Made by a program: the position numbers and the translations under genes. A DNA stretch of 64,000 bases from Taenia hydatigena (taxonomy: Eukaryota; Platyhelminthes; Cestoda; Cyclophyllidea; Taeniidae). The stretch is from the NCBI GenBank assembly GCA_036345935.2, contig JADWOT020001441.1:62001-126000 (forward strand). Reading direction: 5' to 3'. Numbering within the stretch: position 1 is the first letter of the stretch; every line of letters starts with the position of its first letter. This document shows, piece by piece, positions 1-10,828 of the stretch. Below the pieces are notes generated by a model. That model saw nothing but the letters and a program-made list of their open reading frames with translations, was not told the DNA's origin and made no database searches.

Positions 1-56
1 AGGTCAGCCTGATCCCATGTTTCGTTTTCGAATTCTAGATGGGTTTGACTGGCCAT
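1..56 (-). CDS. MASQ-family small protein, copy A, 5' part only
   Basis: The reverse complement begins with ATG at 56-54 and reads MASQTHLEFENETWDQAD before running off the left edge of the window. It is the same reading frame as the complete 80-residue genes at 9326-9568 and 10586-10828, so this is the N-terminal fifth of a fourth family member. Nothing in these residues tells its function. The rest lies outside the window, so it is unknown whether this copy is intact. Confidence 0.45.
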   Translation of the reverse strand, partial: MASQTHLEFENETWDQAD

Positions 57-1232
57 CGTGTGATCGCGTCGCAGGTGAATGCGAATTCCGCGCGAATCTC
101 TTGAGCTCACTAAAAGAAGTAGTAACAGCTTACATACACAGACCACCACTTGGTCTATTTGGCATCGATGAACTCGAAGGACCAAAACAATTGCTCCAAG
201 ACTTGGCTGAATTGCTAAACACGAATTATCTCAAAGGAAGAATCTCCTAAAACTAATTTTATGTCCATCATGAATTTTGCGGAATAATTAAATTGTGAAC
301 GGAAATCGGAACTGCCAATAAATTTCATTGCTCGCAAGTGTTTTATTATTTGTGGAGCACTGACCCGCTTTCGTGGCACAACGCTCTACCCGCAACACAG
401 ACGCTGAGAACAAACCTTCCTCATCCAACTACGCATCATGGCGAGTGCTTGAATCTGCGTGCTCAGCCCCTTGGATGGATGTGTCAAGCTTTGAGTTGGT
501 GTAGGTGGGCGTATTGTATATGGAGTGGCTTGAATATTGACAATTTTACAGCTTTAGAACTATTTACTCAAAGCTCAATGCCTCATTTTAAATGCAACGA
601 ATCTGAGTTACTCAAATATGATTGTAATACTTATGTTCCTTAATTGTGTTTGTAGGCAACAGGCGGGAGGACAATTTTAATCTGATCGCGGACCAACGGA
701 ATTGCACTCCAGAGCCCGAGACACCTTCGTCCTACCTTATAATAGTATAAGTGTCGAGAGGTAGCCAACTTTCTCCTTTAGTAAGGGTGGAAGAAGGGAA
801 GAGGAGGAAAGAGACGAACGATCTACAATGGCATGTATATTCCCATCGATGTGTGCGTTAACCTAAATTAAACGTGCGAATTTGGTGCGTCACTCTATGC
901 GCCTCGTAACTCACCAAATTGGAAATATCTGCTTTCATCTAAAAATTGTGAAGTACGCTCTCCCTGAAAAATTATCTGTTTTGGATTTGGAGTCAGATTT
1001 CTGGAAATGATGCAAGCGACCGTACTCAAATTTGCTCATTGTGCTGATCCAAGTGACGTGCGTTTGCACGTGTAACTACTACATTTTGTAAAGCAACCAC
1101 ATTCACCCTCACTTTATAGCAATGATATCTGCAATTTTACCAATATTTCAGCATATCTGAGAATTTCGGGATATACAAGAGCGTGGTATTTGGACTCGTT
1201 TATTTGTAAAATATTGTTGTAGCCCTGCAAAC

Positions 1233-1510
1233 TCTTCCCAATTCATATCAGATGGCTAGCTGTAAAAAGACAAAGATGATTTGCGACTATGAGCGCGTTA
1301 GGGAGCAGGACAGCTAATTGCTGCCACTCGACACAAATGTGCTTGTTCATGCACTGAGGGTAAGACGAGCTCTTGGTCTGAATATCAAGATTCTTCCAAA
1401 ACACTACCATTGAATGCGATAAGTTAATGATGCACTGGTGCTTAGTGGAATAGAATCCTATATTAGATCGGCGGATACATGTGGCATCACCTTGGGTCAT
1501 AGCGGAAGCA
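1233..1510. repeat. 278-base island identical to 12004-12281
   Basis: Compared base by base by eye, these 278 bases show no difference from 12004-12281, while sequence on both sides differs strongly. An ORF on the minus strand (1243-1500, 85 aa) is therefore identical in both places. It has no recognisable domain, and its conservation may only reflect the identical DNA. Confidence 0.8.
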
Positions 1511-1630
1511 GAATATCTGATAATGTATAGGTTCCGATGATACAGTCCTCAACGCTCAAACTAGGTTGGCGTCTAGTAGATCACACGATAAGTGTACCAA
1601 AACAACAGACGGTCGTGTAAATATAGTGAA

Positions 1631-2929
1631 TCTGATTGCTCAAACGCGAATTTTGCTCACCAGCAAATGCTTTTAAAGCTTCCTTTGCGAGTCCTTCGCA
1701 CTAGCTAATTTTACCTTATAGACTCTTTGGACGACCGCAAATATCCACACATATTTACTTAAGGGTCTTTTATTTTTAAAATATGAACGCCTACACGCAA
1801 ATGGTGCACTTTTACATACCAAACTCGACACCTTCACAAATATGGTAGAGTCGGAGTGAGTTTGTTAATCATGTTTAAGTTGGACATTGTTCAGAATCAT
1901 TTTGGTTGCGTTAAGTGTCGCTGTATTTCTCTAGGGAGTATCTAGATTGTTGTATGATCGGTATTCATATAAGTGAAAGCATGGCCTTACCAACCGATCT
2001 CTCTCTTCCCAGACGAATCAATAGCTCCATTCCATCTCGCAGAATTCGCAGTGATAGTAAAGATATCCAAACCATGGTGCCCGTCGCGCAACACATGGTG
2101 CATATCCCACAAAATGTAAATAAGAATAGACACGAATTTTAATTTAATATCAGTGGAACGGGATTTTTGAACGTGAACGGTAATGATAAATTATAGTAGT
2201 TAGCGTCTCCTCATATTTAAAATGCTTGCAGTAAAACGCGGCGCAATTCGCAAACAAGCATGATTTAGTACAAAATCGTAGGCTGCTAATAATGCATGCA
2301 TTTAATAACATGCAATCCACTTGTTTAAATAAAGATGGAATGTGCCTGTGAATCTGTCCAAATGGAAGCAGTGTGCAGTAAAAGCTTTGTATTAGTGAGA
2401 TTCAATGTGGGATCCCGCATTACAAGGGTTGGGACGAAGGACATTTAAAATTTACCGCAGTACTCCTCATTTTAATTGTATGACTAGAAGAACGTGTGCG
2501 ATCACTGCAAAACTTAGTAGAAGCCCATCATCACGAAATAAGTTAATTAAAAGCGATTGTCTCGAGCTAGGCATTTGTATTATAGTAACTGTGGTGGTCT
2601 TGACGATGCTGCAAAAGTATCTTTTCTCACTGGGGCATGCATTAACATTCAAAATAATGCATCAAATCAATGTCATTCAAAATAGAGCTAAGGAAACACA
2701 TCTTCGGACAAACCACTTAAAGACTTCGTTTCCTGCAAACAGGATTCATGGGCTCTCTTTGAGTAACTGCATTCAGATCTTCCCAGAAGTTCTTAATTTC
2801 GTCAAAGGATGAACGTTGATTAGGTCACCAAATTTGGACATATTACTGGCTTACAGTGTAGTGTCGCTGGTGCTTACGGCGAACAGTGACAAGTCAGAGG
2901 TGGTGCAGTAGCCGCTATTGCCGGAAATT
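1631..2929. other. Mostly anonymous non-coding DNA
   Basis: I see no repeat partner or RNA gene here. The only long open frame is 2405-2812 on the + strand (135 aa from an ATG). It has one hydrophobic run near residues 55-72 but no splice context, homolog or motif that I recognise, so I treat it as probably chance. Confidence 0.4.
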
Positions 2930-3394
2930 ATGTCAGATGAAGTAGCGCACCAGGACGATGTTGATGAAGACGCAGCCCTCCTCACATGTTCAGACAACCG
3001 ATATAAGTATTTGAAAGCAGATCAGCGACGGCTGATAGTGAAAGTTTGCCAAGTGAGTTCCTTTTGCTATCAAACGATTTTTCATCATAGCGTTTCTAGA
3101 CTGCCTACTATGAGCAAGACTCCAGAATTTGCACCCGTATAGGTGTAAAACATAAATTGTAATCATAAAAGGATCCCTGAAACTGTTTGTAGTTGGGGAT
3201 CAATGGTCGCATATTACTTATCATTAGGAAGACAGTTCTTACAAAATTTGGAGGCTTGCCAGTATTTCGAACGCATTCGTCAGGTTGGCTACTCGGCCAG
3301 ACAAAAGCAATGGGATTATGCGTATTTTGGTTGGATGGACGTCCTTGTCGCAATAGTCGCTTTGCGCATAGAGATTGTGGCACAGATTGCAGGG
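2930..3394 (+). CDS. Candidate two-exon gene fragment
   Basis: Exon 1 (2930-3052) starts at ATG and reads MSDEVAHQDDVDEDAALL, then a lysine/arginine-rich end. It stops at a strong donor (CAA then gtgagt at 3053). The next good acceptor is tttgtag before 3193, and a strong donor (gtaagt) follows base 3394. If joined in phase 0, exon 2 reads LGINGRILLIIRK and ends cysteine-rich, with four Cys in the last 23 residues. A second frame of the same exon (from ATG 3203, MVAYYLSLGRQFLQ...) is equally open and looks at least as protein-like, so the true frame is undecided. The acidic N-terminus resembles many regulatory proteins but names no family. Downstream is a purine-rich tract and no clear third exon, so the gene may be partial or dead. 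Confidence 0.3.
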
Positions 3395-3479
3395 GTAAGT
3401 GAACGGTTTAAGCAAGACCTGTCTGGCTGCCAGCCTTGATTTCTTCCCTTTTGAAGAGAAGGACTTAATTTTGCTGCTA

Positions 3480-4880
3480 GCTGGTGCGTGTGTGTGCTTG
3501 TGTATTTGTGACAATAAAGGAGGATAGGACGGAAGTGGTAAAAGAGGAAGAGAAAGGAAGGAGACGTCTGCGATGCATGGATGCGTGAATGGAAAAAGAA
3601 AGAAGGAGTAAAGAAGAAGAAGAGGTCAAGACCTCTGCGACGATTAAGTGAAAGAAAGAAATGGAAGGTGGAGGCGAGCGTTTGTCTGTGTAAATGAAGT
3701 AGGAGCAGGAAGACTGGAATGGGTAGGAAGGAGAAGAGGAGAGAATGTTGGATAATTGGGTGTTGAGGGGGAGGCAGTGATGCATGTAATTATGTGGGAG
3801 ACTTTAAAGCAGTATCAGTGATGGGAATATGCATGGGAGTGGAAGATAATGATAAATTGTTAATACAAGTATGTGTGAGATTGAATTTAGAAACTGCAAG
3901 GTGAAACCCTGTAATAAGTGGTTGTTTACCGACTTATTGCCTTGCTTATTTTAAAAGTGAGAGCAAAAGTGAAGCGAATAAGAAGATTGGCCAACAATAA
4001 ATGAATGGAGAAAAAATTGCAGGGAAGCTTATAGTTTGCCACGTACAAAGGTAATTAAAAAAGAAGGAGATGGAAGGAAGCTGAAGAATATGATGCGCAT
4101 GATGAAGTTGAGAAAGAGGGCAGGAAGGAGGCAAATGATAGGTAAACACATGTGTGCGGCACTTATATGTGACGGTGGGACTGATAATGAAAGGAGAAAA
4201 TGGTGCAGAATAACTTGGTAGAGTCAAAGACATAAATAAAACTAGTAAAGAATACGTTTGGCACTCTTTCATGTAATTGCTTAGTTTCTTCTTGGTTCAA
4301 ATGAGATGTACATAAATGAATGATTTGTGGCAGTGCGGAGCAACGCTCAGTAGATCTATGGTAGTGAAAGGCAAGGAGGAAGAAATTAACGGACCCTCAC
4401 TTTTATGTTTTGATAAGCAGATTGAATAAAAAAGGAAATAAGAGTAAAAGGATAGGTGGAGGCGAAAAAGAATAAATTAAGGAAGGAAGGGACATTGAAA
4501 GCAAGCGAGGTGATAGAGATAGAAGGGTGAGTTAGTAGTCGTGATGGTGGTGGGTGGAAAGAGATGAACATAGGATGACAAGTGATCAGGTAAGTCCACG
4601 GGGGTGAAAAGAAGAGAGCTAAAAATGGAGGGAAAGATGCCTTGCTAGATGGTAAGAAAGTGAATAACACTGTGCCGCCTATGTGTGACAATGGGAAGGT
4701 AGGTATTATAAGGTGAGACCGCATTGAAATAGAAGTTGACAAGACCAAGGATGAGGTTAACTAAATGGAAAGGGTTAAAGAAGCCTACTTGATAAGTGGT
4801 TTTAAATCATGTCAAAACAAAATTTGCTATCGAATGTGAAGTAATGGAGAGGGAGAGGAGAGAGTGAGTGGCCGCTTTGG
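3480..4880 (+). repeat. Purine-rich (polypurine/polypyrimidine) tract
   Basis: Roughly 1.4 kb in which the + strand is dominated by GGAAGGAG-, GAAGAAGAAG- and GTGG-like runs, with few pyrimidine runs. The strongest parts are 3510-3790, 4030-4210 and 4430-4900. Several minus-strand ORFs here (3477-3785, 3946-4272, 4386-4748) look like Ser/Pro/Phe/Leu-rich secreted proteins, but that is what reading a pyrimidine-rich strand gives. I do not call them genes. Confidence 0.6.
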
Positions 4881-5099
4881 ATTAATTTAGAGGGCAGTAG
4901 GGGTAGTAGTAGGCACTAAAGTGATTTCAAATGAACATAAATCATCTGCATTTTTTGCAGCATAAGAAAGCCACGTGAGCTTTGAATCCAAAAAACGATG
5001 CCTATGGCGCTAAAGTGACGCCAAAGGATCTGCGGGGCTATAAACTTACGCCAACTAATTTTAAAACGAGGCCTAACCCCAAAAATGTGTTCCGGTGGG

Positions 5100-6280
5100 T
5101 GGCTTGGCTGGTCAGTCATTTGAACCTGACTGACTTGCCATGAAAATTGACTGCGACTGCAGATGACTCAGGTATTGCCAATATCGTCACATCCTACTGG
5201 TAATTATACGGAGAGAATATGATAGCGCAATGAAGTGGTCGACTATTGCACTCCCAACTCTCACTTAAGCCACCAAAGCTTATGCTCTCTCGATGGTGTG
5301 ATACAATGGTAGCAAGATGGTATATGGACTCCAAAATTGATTGCGAATGGAACATAAAACACTTACATGGGTAGTTGAGCCCAGTACATGCTAAAATATG
5401 AAACGTCTCAAGCAAATGAACAACCAGCAAATTCACATTCACATGCCTACCAGGTTTCTGCTAAAAATGTGGTGTTCTGTTTAGTATTTGGAGGATCAAT
5501 ATCATGTCAATTAAGCCTGCCTCACCCACGAACCCAGTGATTCAAGGGGGAGGTGCAAAGCACATGCGGCTAACACGACTAGGCCATATTTTGCCAATCA
5601 GGTGATGTTCGACACAGACTACCCAAACGTGTGCAAAAGTAAGGGTCCTAATATCAAGGGTTCATTTAATCATGCGCCGCCTTTCGCATCTCAATGACAC
5701 TCACACGATTTGAGTTTAGCTTTGGCCTCGATTTAAAATCTGATTATGATTATGACCGCGGATCATAATTCGTGACGCTCACCGACCTCAAGTTGATGCT
5801 CCCTCATTTGAGCAACATTTAGGGAGCGTAAAGTTAGTTACTGAAGTGCGAAACCAAATTTGTCTAATTTTAAAATCGACATTCCTTAGTCTTCAACGTA
5901 AACTCAACGTGTGTATCGACCACTGTAAAGCGGTGAGTGAATTCACAACTCAAATGCGATGTTGAGAGGTTATCAACAAGGGTTGAGGCAAGACTAATGT
6001 GCCTCGGTGCCTGCAAGTACATGTCTCCAGATACCACGCGTATGATTGTGCGATCCACACGAAAGCAGGCGTCTTCACAATGAGAATTGCACCAGTCTAA
6101 TCAAGTAATATTGTATAATATTTATTTTTAAAGCTTTCATGCAACTTAATAAGTGCCTTAATAGACCAGCTAATGGAGGACATGCTTGAGCGTGTAAAGC
6201 TCTCCTTCTTCTCTATATGATATAAAGACAGGCCCACTGTATCACCTCCACTAAATTAATCGTCCAATCGTTTAGCCACC
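5100..6280 (+). repeat. Repeat block B, copy 1
   Basis: This block aligns in the same orientation with 22200-23530. It shares a start region with tggtcagtcattt, then about 170 bases around 5210-5380 at roughly 80% identity. It continues through 5690-6060 (tgacactcacacg, then agaaagcagg) and ends near 6150-6270 (acaggcccactgta). Two minus-strand frames (5194-5442 and 5870-6058) align without gaps to those at 22336-22563 and 22845-23075 over about 74 and 61 residues. Protein identity is no higher than DNA identity, so coding is not shown. Confidence 0.75.
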
Positions 6281-6291
6281 AGTTGCACTAA

Positions 6292-6714
6292 ATGCGGCAG
6301 CCATCAAATAACTTGGGGAAAGGGAGAAAGCAGAAACCGTTTACGGCCTCGAACATCTTTTGTATGCAGTCCAAGTATGAAAGGCGATGCAACGTTTGCC
6401 ACATCGAGGCTGTCACAAGAAGCGTTTGCTTTGACGTGAAGAAATCAGCTGCGACATTCAGGTGTCTACGATCCCGACGCTCAAAATCCGGACAATCGAA
6501 ATGCAAAGTGGCAGTCATTATCGCTCAGCTGCATCCTTTCTCGAAGACACGACTTGGAGTCGAGATCAGTGAGTACGTGCCACCTCTGTGCCTCAGAGAA
6601 ACCGCTCACGAAATTTACAGCGACACCACAGAGAGAATGGGTAAAATTAACGGGACTGGATGGGAAGTCGCACTGTGGTTCATTTTCCGAATCAACAGAG
6701 TTTTGATTAGTTAA
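6292..6714 (+). CDS. ORF of 140 aa, first half unique, second half in repeat C
   Basis: This is the longest open frame in the window, from ATG 6292 to a stop at 6712-6714. The first half is basic and holds CNVCHIEAVTRSVC, a cluster of four cysteines and one histidine that does not match a named zinc motif. The last 45 residues lie in repeat block C. There the copy at 24920-25060, and the inverted copy near 19700-19830, keep the same frame open over LCLxxxxxExYSxxTExxGK and GTGWEV. Frame conservation could reflect coding or just limited age. I do not recognise the product. Confidence 0.2.
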   Translation: MRQPSNNLGKGRKQKPFTASNIFCMQSKYERRCNVCHIEAVTRSVCFDVKKSAATFRCLRSRRSKSGQSKCKVAVIIAQLHPFSKTRLGVEISEYVPPLCLRETAHEIYSDTTERMGKINGTGWEVALWFIFRINRVLIS

Positions 6715-7320
6715 CATAAAGTGCAACTTAAAACATGCATAATGCATGTTCTCAAGACTACTGCTGCGGCTCCATTAGGTCTGCAAATGGAAGAAGGAGT
6801 GATTAACTGGCCACGTGAGTGAGGTGGCATGCGAATCAATTGTCACGATTAGGCAAACTGATAAGATCCCAGACCCCAAATATATGACTCAGTCTACACT
6901 GTGAAGTCATTTTAAATCTATAAGAACTGAACAATTTAACATCCACGCGAAAACTTCTCTTAAAATGAGAGGGTCGCGACATCCCGAGTGTGTCCCTAAG
7001 TACCAGTACCGCTGCTGACCATTCGGCCGTCCATCAGTCTGTCAATCCAAAGATTCCAGCTAATCTTTTATTCTTATTTATTTTGATGTTAAGACAAAAA
7101 ACGAAGTTATGAGTGAAGGAGGCTGGCCACTCCAGCAGAATGCCACTGAGTGTTGGTGTTCTTCGTGAAGAAAGGCCTAGATTATTATGCCAGGGTTGTG
7201 TAGATATGCCAAAGCTGCAGCAGAACATTAGCATGTCTCACCAGAACCATATGCTATATTCTGATTTCTCCACTTGAACCCGCACGCCACACGTGTGTGA
7301 CATGTGGAAATTGTCAATCT
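6590..7320 (+). repeat. Repeat block C, copy 1 (partial, diverged)
   Basis: This aligns in the same orientation with 24920-25440 and in reverse with about 19270-19830. Anchors are gtgcctcagag at 6590, ggtaaaattaacgggactgg near 6640, the gtgagtgaggtggcatgc stretch near 6815 and the palindromic cacacgtgtgtga at 7288. It directly follows block B, the same B-then-C order as at 22200-25690. Confidence 0.65.
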
Positions 7321-8198
7321 ATGAGAGATGACATCGCTGAGATTGTCAATGACTTTGTCTTATATTTTTTTCATTGGTGGATTAGATTTACCAATTTAGA
7401 AACCGAGTTGTCCTTACAAATCTTTCTTAAAATTTCCCGTATCAATGCTTGCCTCAAGCATTATTATTCCCGAATTTGTGTTTGAACCGAACTCATGCCC
7501 ATCCAGCTTTTCTTTTAAAAGTGGGCTAAAAGTGGACTTTGCGCTATATTTTGGGGTTCGATTGCTTTCGTCAGTGGCAGCCATATGCTGCTGAGGATAC
7601 GTTATAGCAGCATAAAATCACCTTTCTTCGTACTCGATGTGATTGTCAAATCAGCCTTTGTAGCGATCAAAATTAGGTGCTGAGGACACCACTTCAAAAT
7701 GAAAAGGCCTTTTAGATGAGACTAACTTGACATCAAGTCCAGTCTTTCTTGGAATATAAAGGCATCATAATGCTACCCATGAGGCATGCAGACAAAGAGC
7801 TTAAATTAAATGATATAATAGCCTGCCTAATGCAATGTGCCAGCAATCGACAAGTCAATTTGCCAATCTCAAACTTGAATTATTAAGCCTCATTTTTGTC
7901 TGTGAATTCAGACGGTAGGCTACTGCACCTCTGCTACCGTTGCTCTACTCCATCTATTCGCATTCTCTGAGCCATTCTTCAGCGTAGGCCCGCACAAGTC
8001 AGAATTATCAAGAACATAGGTAGAAGCATTAAGGAAAAGACGCGTATTGCTGCAGACAGTTGTTCTAGATATTGAAGTGATTTTTGTAGCATAGTCTAAG
8101 ATGGCACTGTACTGCATCCTAAGTTAGGGAACCCCTGCTTGATACTGCGATTTGCACACTCTGAGGACTGCTCTGTGTTAAAACACGTCGAGTCTAGG
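7321..8198. other. Anonymous sequence without recognisable feature
   Basis: I see no repeat partner, RNA gene or credible exon here. Short ORFs at 7297-7485 (+) and 7920-8117 (-) lack motifs and splice context. Confidence 0.4.
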
Positions 8199-9572
8199 GC
8201 CGGTCCAAACCCCACGCTTTTTAAGTCTCAAAGTTCTTAGACATGCTGAAATATTGGCAAAATTGCAGATATTATTGCTATAAAGTAAGGATGAACGTGC
8301 TTACTGTGCAAAATGCAGTAGTTACACGTGCAAACGCACGTCACTTGGCTCAGCACAGTGAGCAAATTTGAGTGCGGTCACTTGCATCATTTCCAGAAAC
8401 TTGACTCCAAATCCCAAGCAGAAAATTTTGTAGAGAAAGTCTACTTAACAATTGTTGATAAAAGTAGATACTTCTACATTAATGACATAAAATGCATAGA
8501 GTGACGCATCTAATTTACACGTTTAATTTAGGTTAACACACACGTCATTGAGACTATGCATGCCATCGCAGATCGTTTTTCTCTTTCCTCCTCGTCTCTC
8601 GGTCCACCCTTACTAAAGGACAAAGTTGGTTGCTTCTAGACATTTATGCTGTTGTAAGGTAGGACGAGGGTGTCTCGGGATCTGGAGAGCAAATCCGTTG
8701 GTTCGCGACCAGATTAAAATTGTCCTCCCACCACTTGCCCATAAACACGAGTAGAGAAAATAAGTAATACAATCATATTTGAGCAACTCAGATTCGTTGT
8801 ATTTAAAGCGAGGCATTGTATTTTGAGAAAATATTTTCAAAGTTGTAAAGTTGTCAATTTTTAAGCTACTCTACATACACGACGCCCACCCACATTTGCT
8901 CGAAGCTTGACACTTCCACCCAAGGGACTGAGCACGCAGATTCAAGCACTCGCTATGATGCGTAGTTGGTAGAGAAATGTTTATTCTCAGCGTCTGCGTT
9001 GCGGGCAGAGTTAAGGTGCCACAAAAACGGGTCATTGCTTCACAAATATTAAAAAAAACACTTGCAAACAATGGAATTTATTGGTAGTTCCGATTTCCGT
9101 TCACAATTCAATTATTCCACAAAATCCAAAAAGGGCATAAAATTGGTTCCAAGGGAATCGTTGTAATGTATAACTCGTATTCGGCATTTCAGGCAAATTT
9201 TTAGGCAACCATTTCGGTTCTTCGAGTTCATCGAGGTGGTCTGTGTGTGTGAGCTGTTATTACTTCCTTTATTGAACTCAAGAGATGCACGCGGAATTCG
9301 CATTCACCTGCGACGCGATCATACGATGGCCAGTCAAACGTATTTTGAAATCGAAAGTGAAACATGGAACCAGGCTGACCTGAATGAAGTCCGTGTTCTC
9401 CTCCACGGATGTAGCGGTTATGTTTCGCAGCAATACCCTGCTATTCGCATTGAGAATTTAACACTGAACGACTTCCGTACCCTCCTCAATCGGGTCCAGT
9501 CTTCCACCTTTCGGGTTGCCTACATTGAACAATATGAGGGATGCCGGTACTATGTTGTAATTTTTTAGTATA
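8199..9572. repeat. Left arm (L1) of inverted repeat 1
   Basis: The sequence is the reverse complement of 10582-11957. The outer edge starts at ccggtccaaa (8199) opposite tttggaccgg (ends 11957). The inner edge is tttttagtat (ends about 9572) opposite atactaaaaa (starts about 10582). About 460 bases (8214-8676) are essentially identical to 11475-11942, whereas the part carrying the gene (about 8900-9572) matches only about 82-90%. The arm contains a complete MASQ gene on the + strand. Confidence 0.85.
9326..9568 (+). CDS. MASQ-family small protein, copy L1 (80 aa)
   Basis: ATG at 9326 and TAG at 9566-9568 give 80 residues. The sequence starts MASQTYFEIESETW and ends IEQYEGCRYYVVIF. Two halves look alike: LNEVRVLLHGCSG near residue 21 and LNDFRTLLNRVQSS near residue 46, suggesting an internal duplication. 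The C-terminal 35 residues align without gaps to the protein at 42213-42371 (about 13 identities plus many conservative changes). That is the main evidence that this strand and frame are coding. There is no signal peptide or membrane segment after the ATG. The upstream frame is open back to about 9236 with a Leu-rich run but has no ATG. The helix followed by F-x-V-x-Y, an acidic/Gly turn and YYVV weakly recalls a PB1 domain's second half; this is a guess. An antisense frame is also open. Confidence 0.5.
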   Translation: MASQTYFEIESETWNQADLNEVRVLLHGCSGYVSQQYPAIRIENLTLNDFRTLLNRVQSSTFRVAYIEQYEGCRYYVVIF

Positions 9573-10581
9573 TGTGTTCATTTATTAGTGCAATTGTATG
9601 CCGTCGAAAATAGCGTCGTGGATAATTGCAGTTGACATGAATTGCAAATTGTAGAAGGCGACTTTGGATTAGTTAAAAAATCGCATCACTTTTTCATTTT
9701 AATTTCATTGCCCAGAGTTTTTCCCATCAATTATGCAATTTTCTGGATTACTTAGTGTGGACCGCAAAAAACACAAAGCAGTGCGCATCATTAGTGATTC
9801 ACAAAAAATAAAGTTATTTACTGGAACAAAAATGCATTTGCCAAGTCAAATAATTTTGATTCAATTAGGAGGTTGGTTAGAAGCCTAATTAGGTTTTGGA
9901 TTCTGGATGGATGTGATTTCAACTATTAACAGCATTTGAAAGGCCGATTTTAACCTCACTTTGGAGGTTCTCATGTTTTCCACTATTAACCGAATCCTCT
10001 TGTCTTTTCTCCTTTCCTGTGCATTATTTTTGTCTTTTTTTTGAAATCCTTCTATCTGTGAGGCAAAAAGTGCATTTGCTAATATTTTCGAATTTGAGAC
10101 GATGAATATCCAGACTTCATTCTTAAAGCCCATAGCAAAATAAAATAGTTTTCCTAATCAAACGCCAATAACTTGGATGAATCACAAAAGTTGCTTGCTG
10201 TGATTCGGTGCTTGGACCATCCAGCGCTATCCAATGTAATCAAAAAATGGTGGGGCAGGATACTTGGCTCCAATGTCGACAAATTATGCGCAGCCGTACC
10301 GCTGTGACCTGAGCCTACCTTAGCTCTGGGTCACATGGTGGAAACGCTATCGCTCATTTATAGTGCACGAATAGCGAGATTTGATGTGGAAAATCACCAA
10401 TAATACCGACTTGCGATGTTGTGGAACGGTCAAAGAAAGCGCAATTTTTATGAGCCTGTTAAACCTTAACAATGAGACTGCTGCTAATGAGCATCACATT
10501 CTTAAAGCTTCATATATCAGCAAAATTTAGCGCATTAAAATGTGTACAAATACGTTTCGCTCTAAGCTCATATAAAGGGGT
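9573..10581. other. Spacer between the arms of inverted repeat 1
   Basis: About 1.0 kb of AT-rich sequence with no repeat partner that I can see. It separates the 3' ends of two convergent MASQ genes. A minus-strand ORF at 9885-10133 is Lys/Arg-rich but lacks supporting context. Confidence 0.5.
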
Positions 10582-10585
10582 CATA

Positions 10586-10828
10586 CTAAAAAATTACAAC
10601 ATAGTACCGGCAACCCTCATATTGCTCAATGTAGGCGATTTGAAAGGTGGAAGACTGGACCCGATTGAGGAGGGTACGGAAGTCGTTCAGTGTTAAATTC
10701 TCAATGAGAATAGCAGGATACTGCTGCAAAACATAATTGCTGCATCCGTGGAGGAGGGCGCAGACTTCATTCAGGCTGGACTGGTCCCATGTTTTGCTTT
10801 CGAATTCTAGATGCGTTTGACTGGCCAT
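10586..10828 (-). CDS. MASQ-family small protein, copy R (80 aa)
   Basis: On the minus strand ATG is at 10828-10826 and the stop at 10588-10586. The product is 80 residues, the same length as copy L1 with no insertions or deletions. It starts MASQTHLEFESKTWDQSS and ends IEQYEGCRYYVVIF. The C-terminal third (LTLNDFRTLLNRVQSSTF) is unchanged between the two copies while the middle has drifted (HGCSGYVSQQY against HGCSNYVLQQY). It converges with the L1 gene across a 1 kb spacer, so transcripts overrunning their ends could pair. The opposite strand also carries an open frame (10789-11022, 77 aa) seen in all copies. I prefer the MASQ strand because of the homolog at 42213-42371. Confidence 0.5.
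   Translation of the reverse strand: MASQTHLEFESKTWDQSSLNEVCALLHGCSNYVLQQYPAILIENLTLNDFRTLLNRVQSSTFQIAYIEQYEGCRYYVVIF

Larger units (their letters stand above)
1..1630 (+). repeat. Repeat block R/L, copy A (runs off left edge)
   Basis: This stretch aligns colinearly with 10770-12402 at a nearly constant offset of about 10771 bases, and in reverse with 8199-9420 and 27600-28050. Similarity is patchy. Bases 551-712 nearly match 11325-11468, apart from an 11-16 base insertion near 650. Bases 840-1232 are visibly diverged, by roughly 15-25%. Bases 1233-1510 match exactly. Alignment fades near 1630. An antisense ORF (17-250, + strand, 77 aa) overlaps the MASQ frame and stays open in the other copies. 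Confidence 0.8.

Noticed and set aside
3946..4272. Minus-strand ORF that looks like a secreted or membrane protein with a signal peptide
   Set aside because: It lies in the purine-rich tract, and the complement of such DNA reads as Ser/Pro/Leu/Phe in any frame.
5194..6058. Minus-strand frames of block B conserved between copies without gaps
   Set aside because: Protein identity (about 46-57%) is not above what the DNA similarity gives, so there is no sign of coding constraint.
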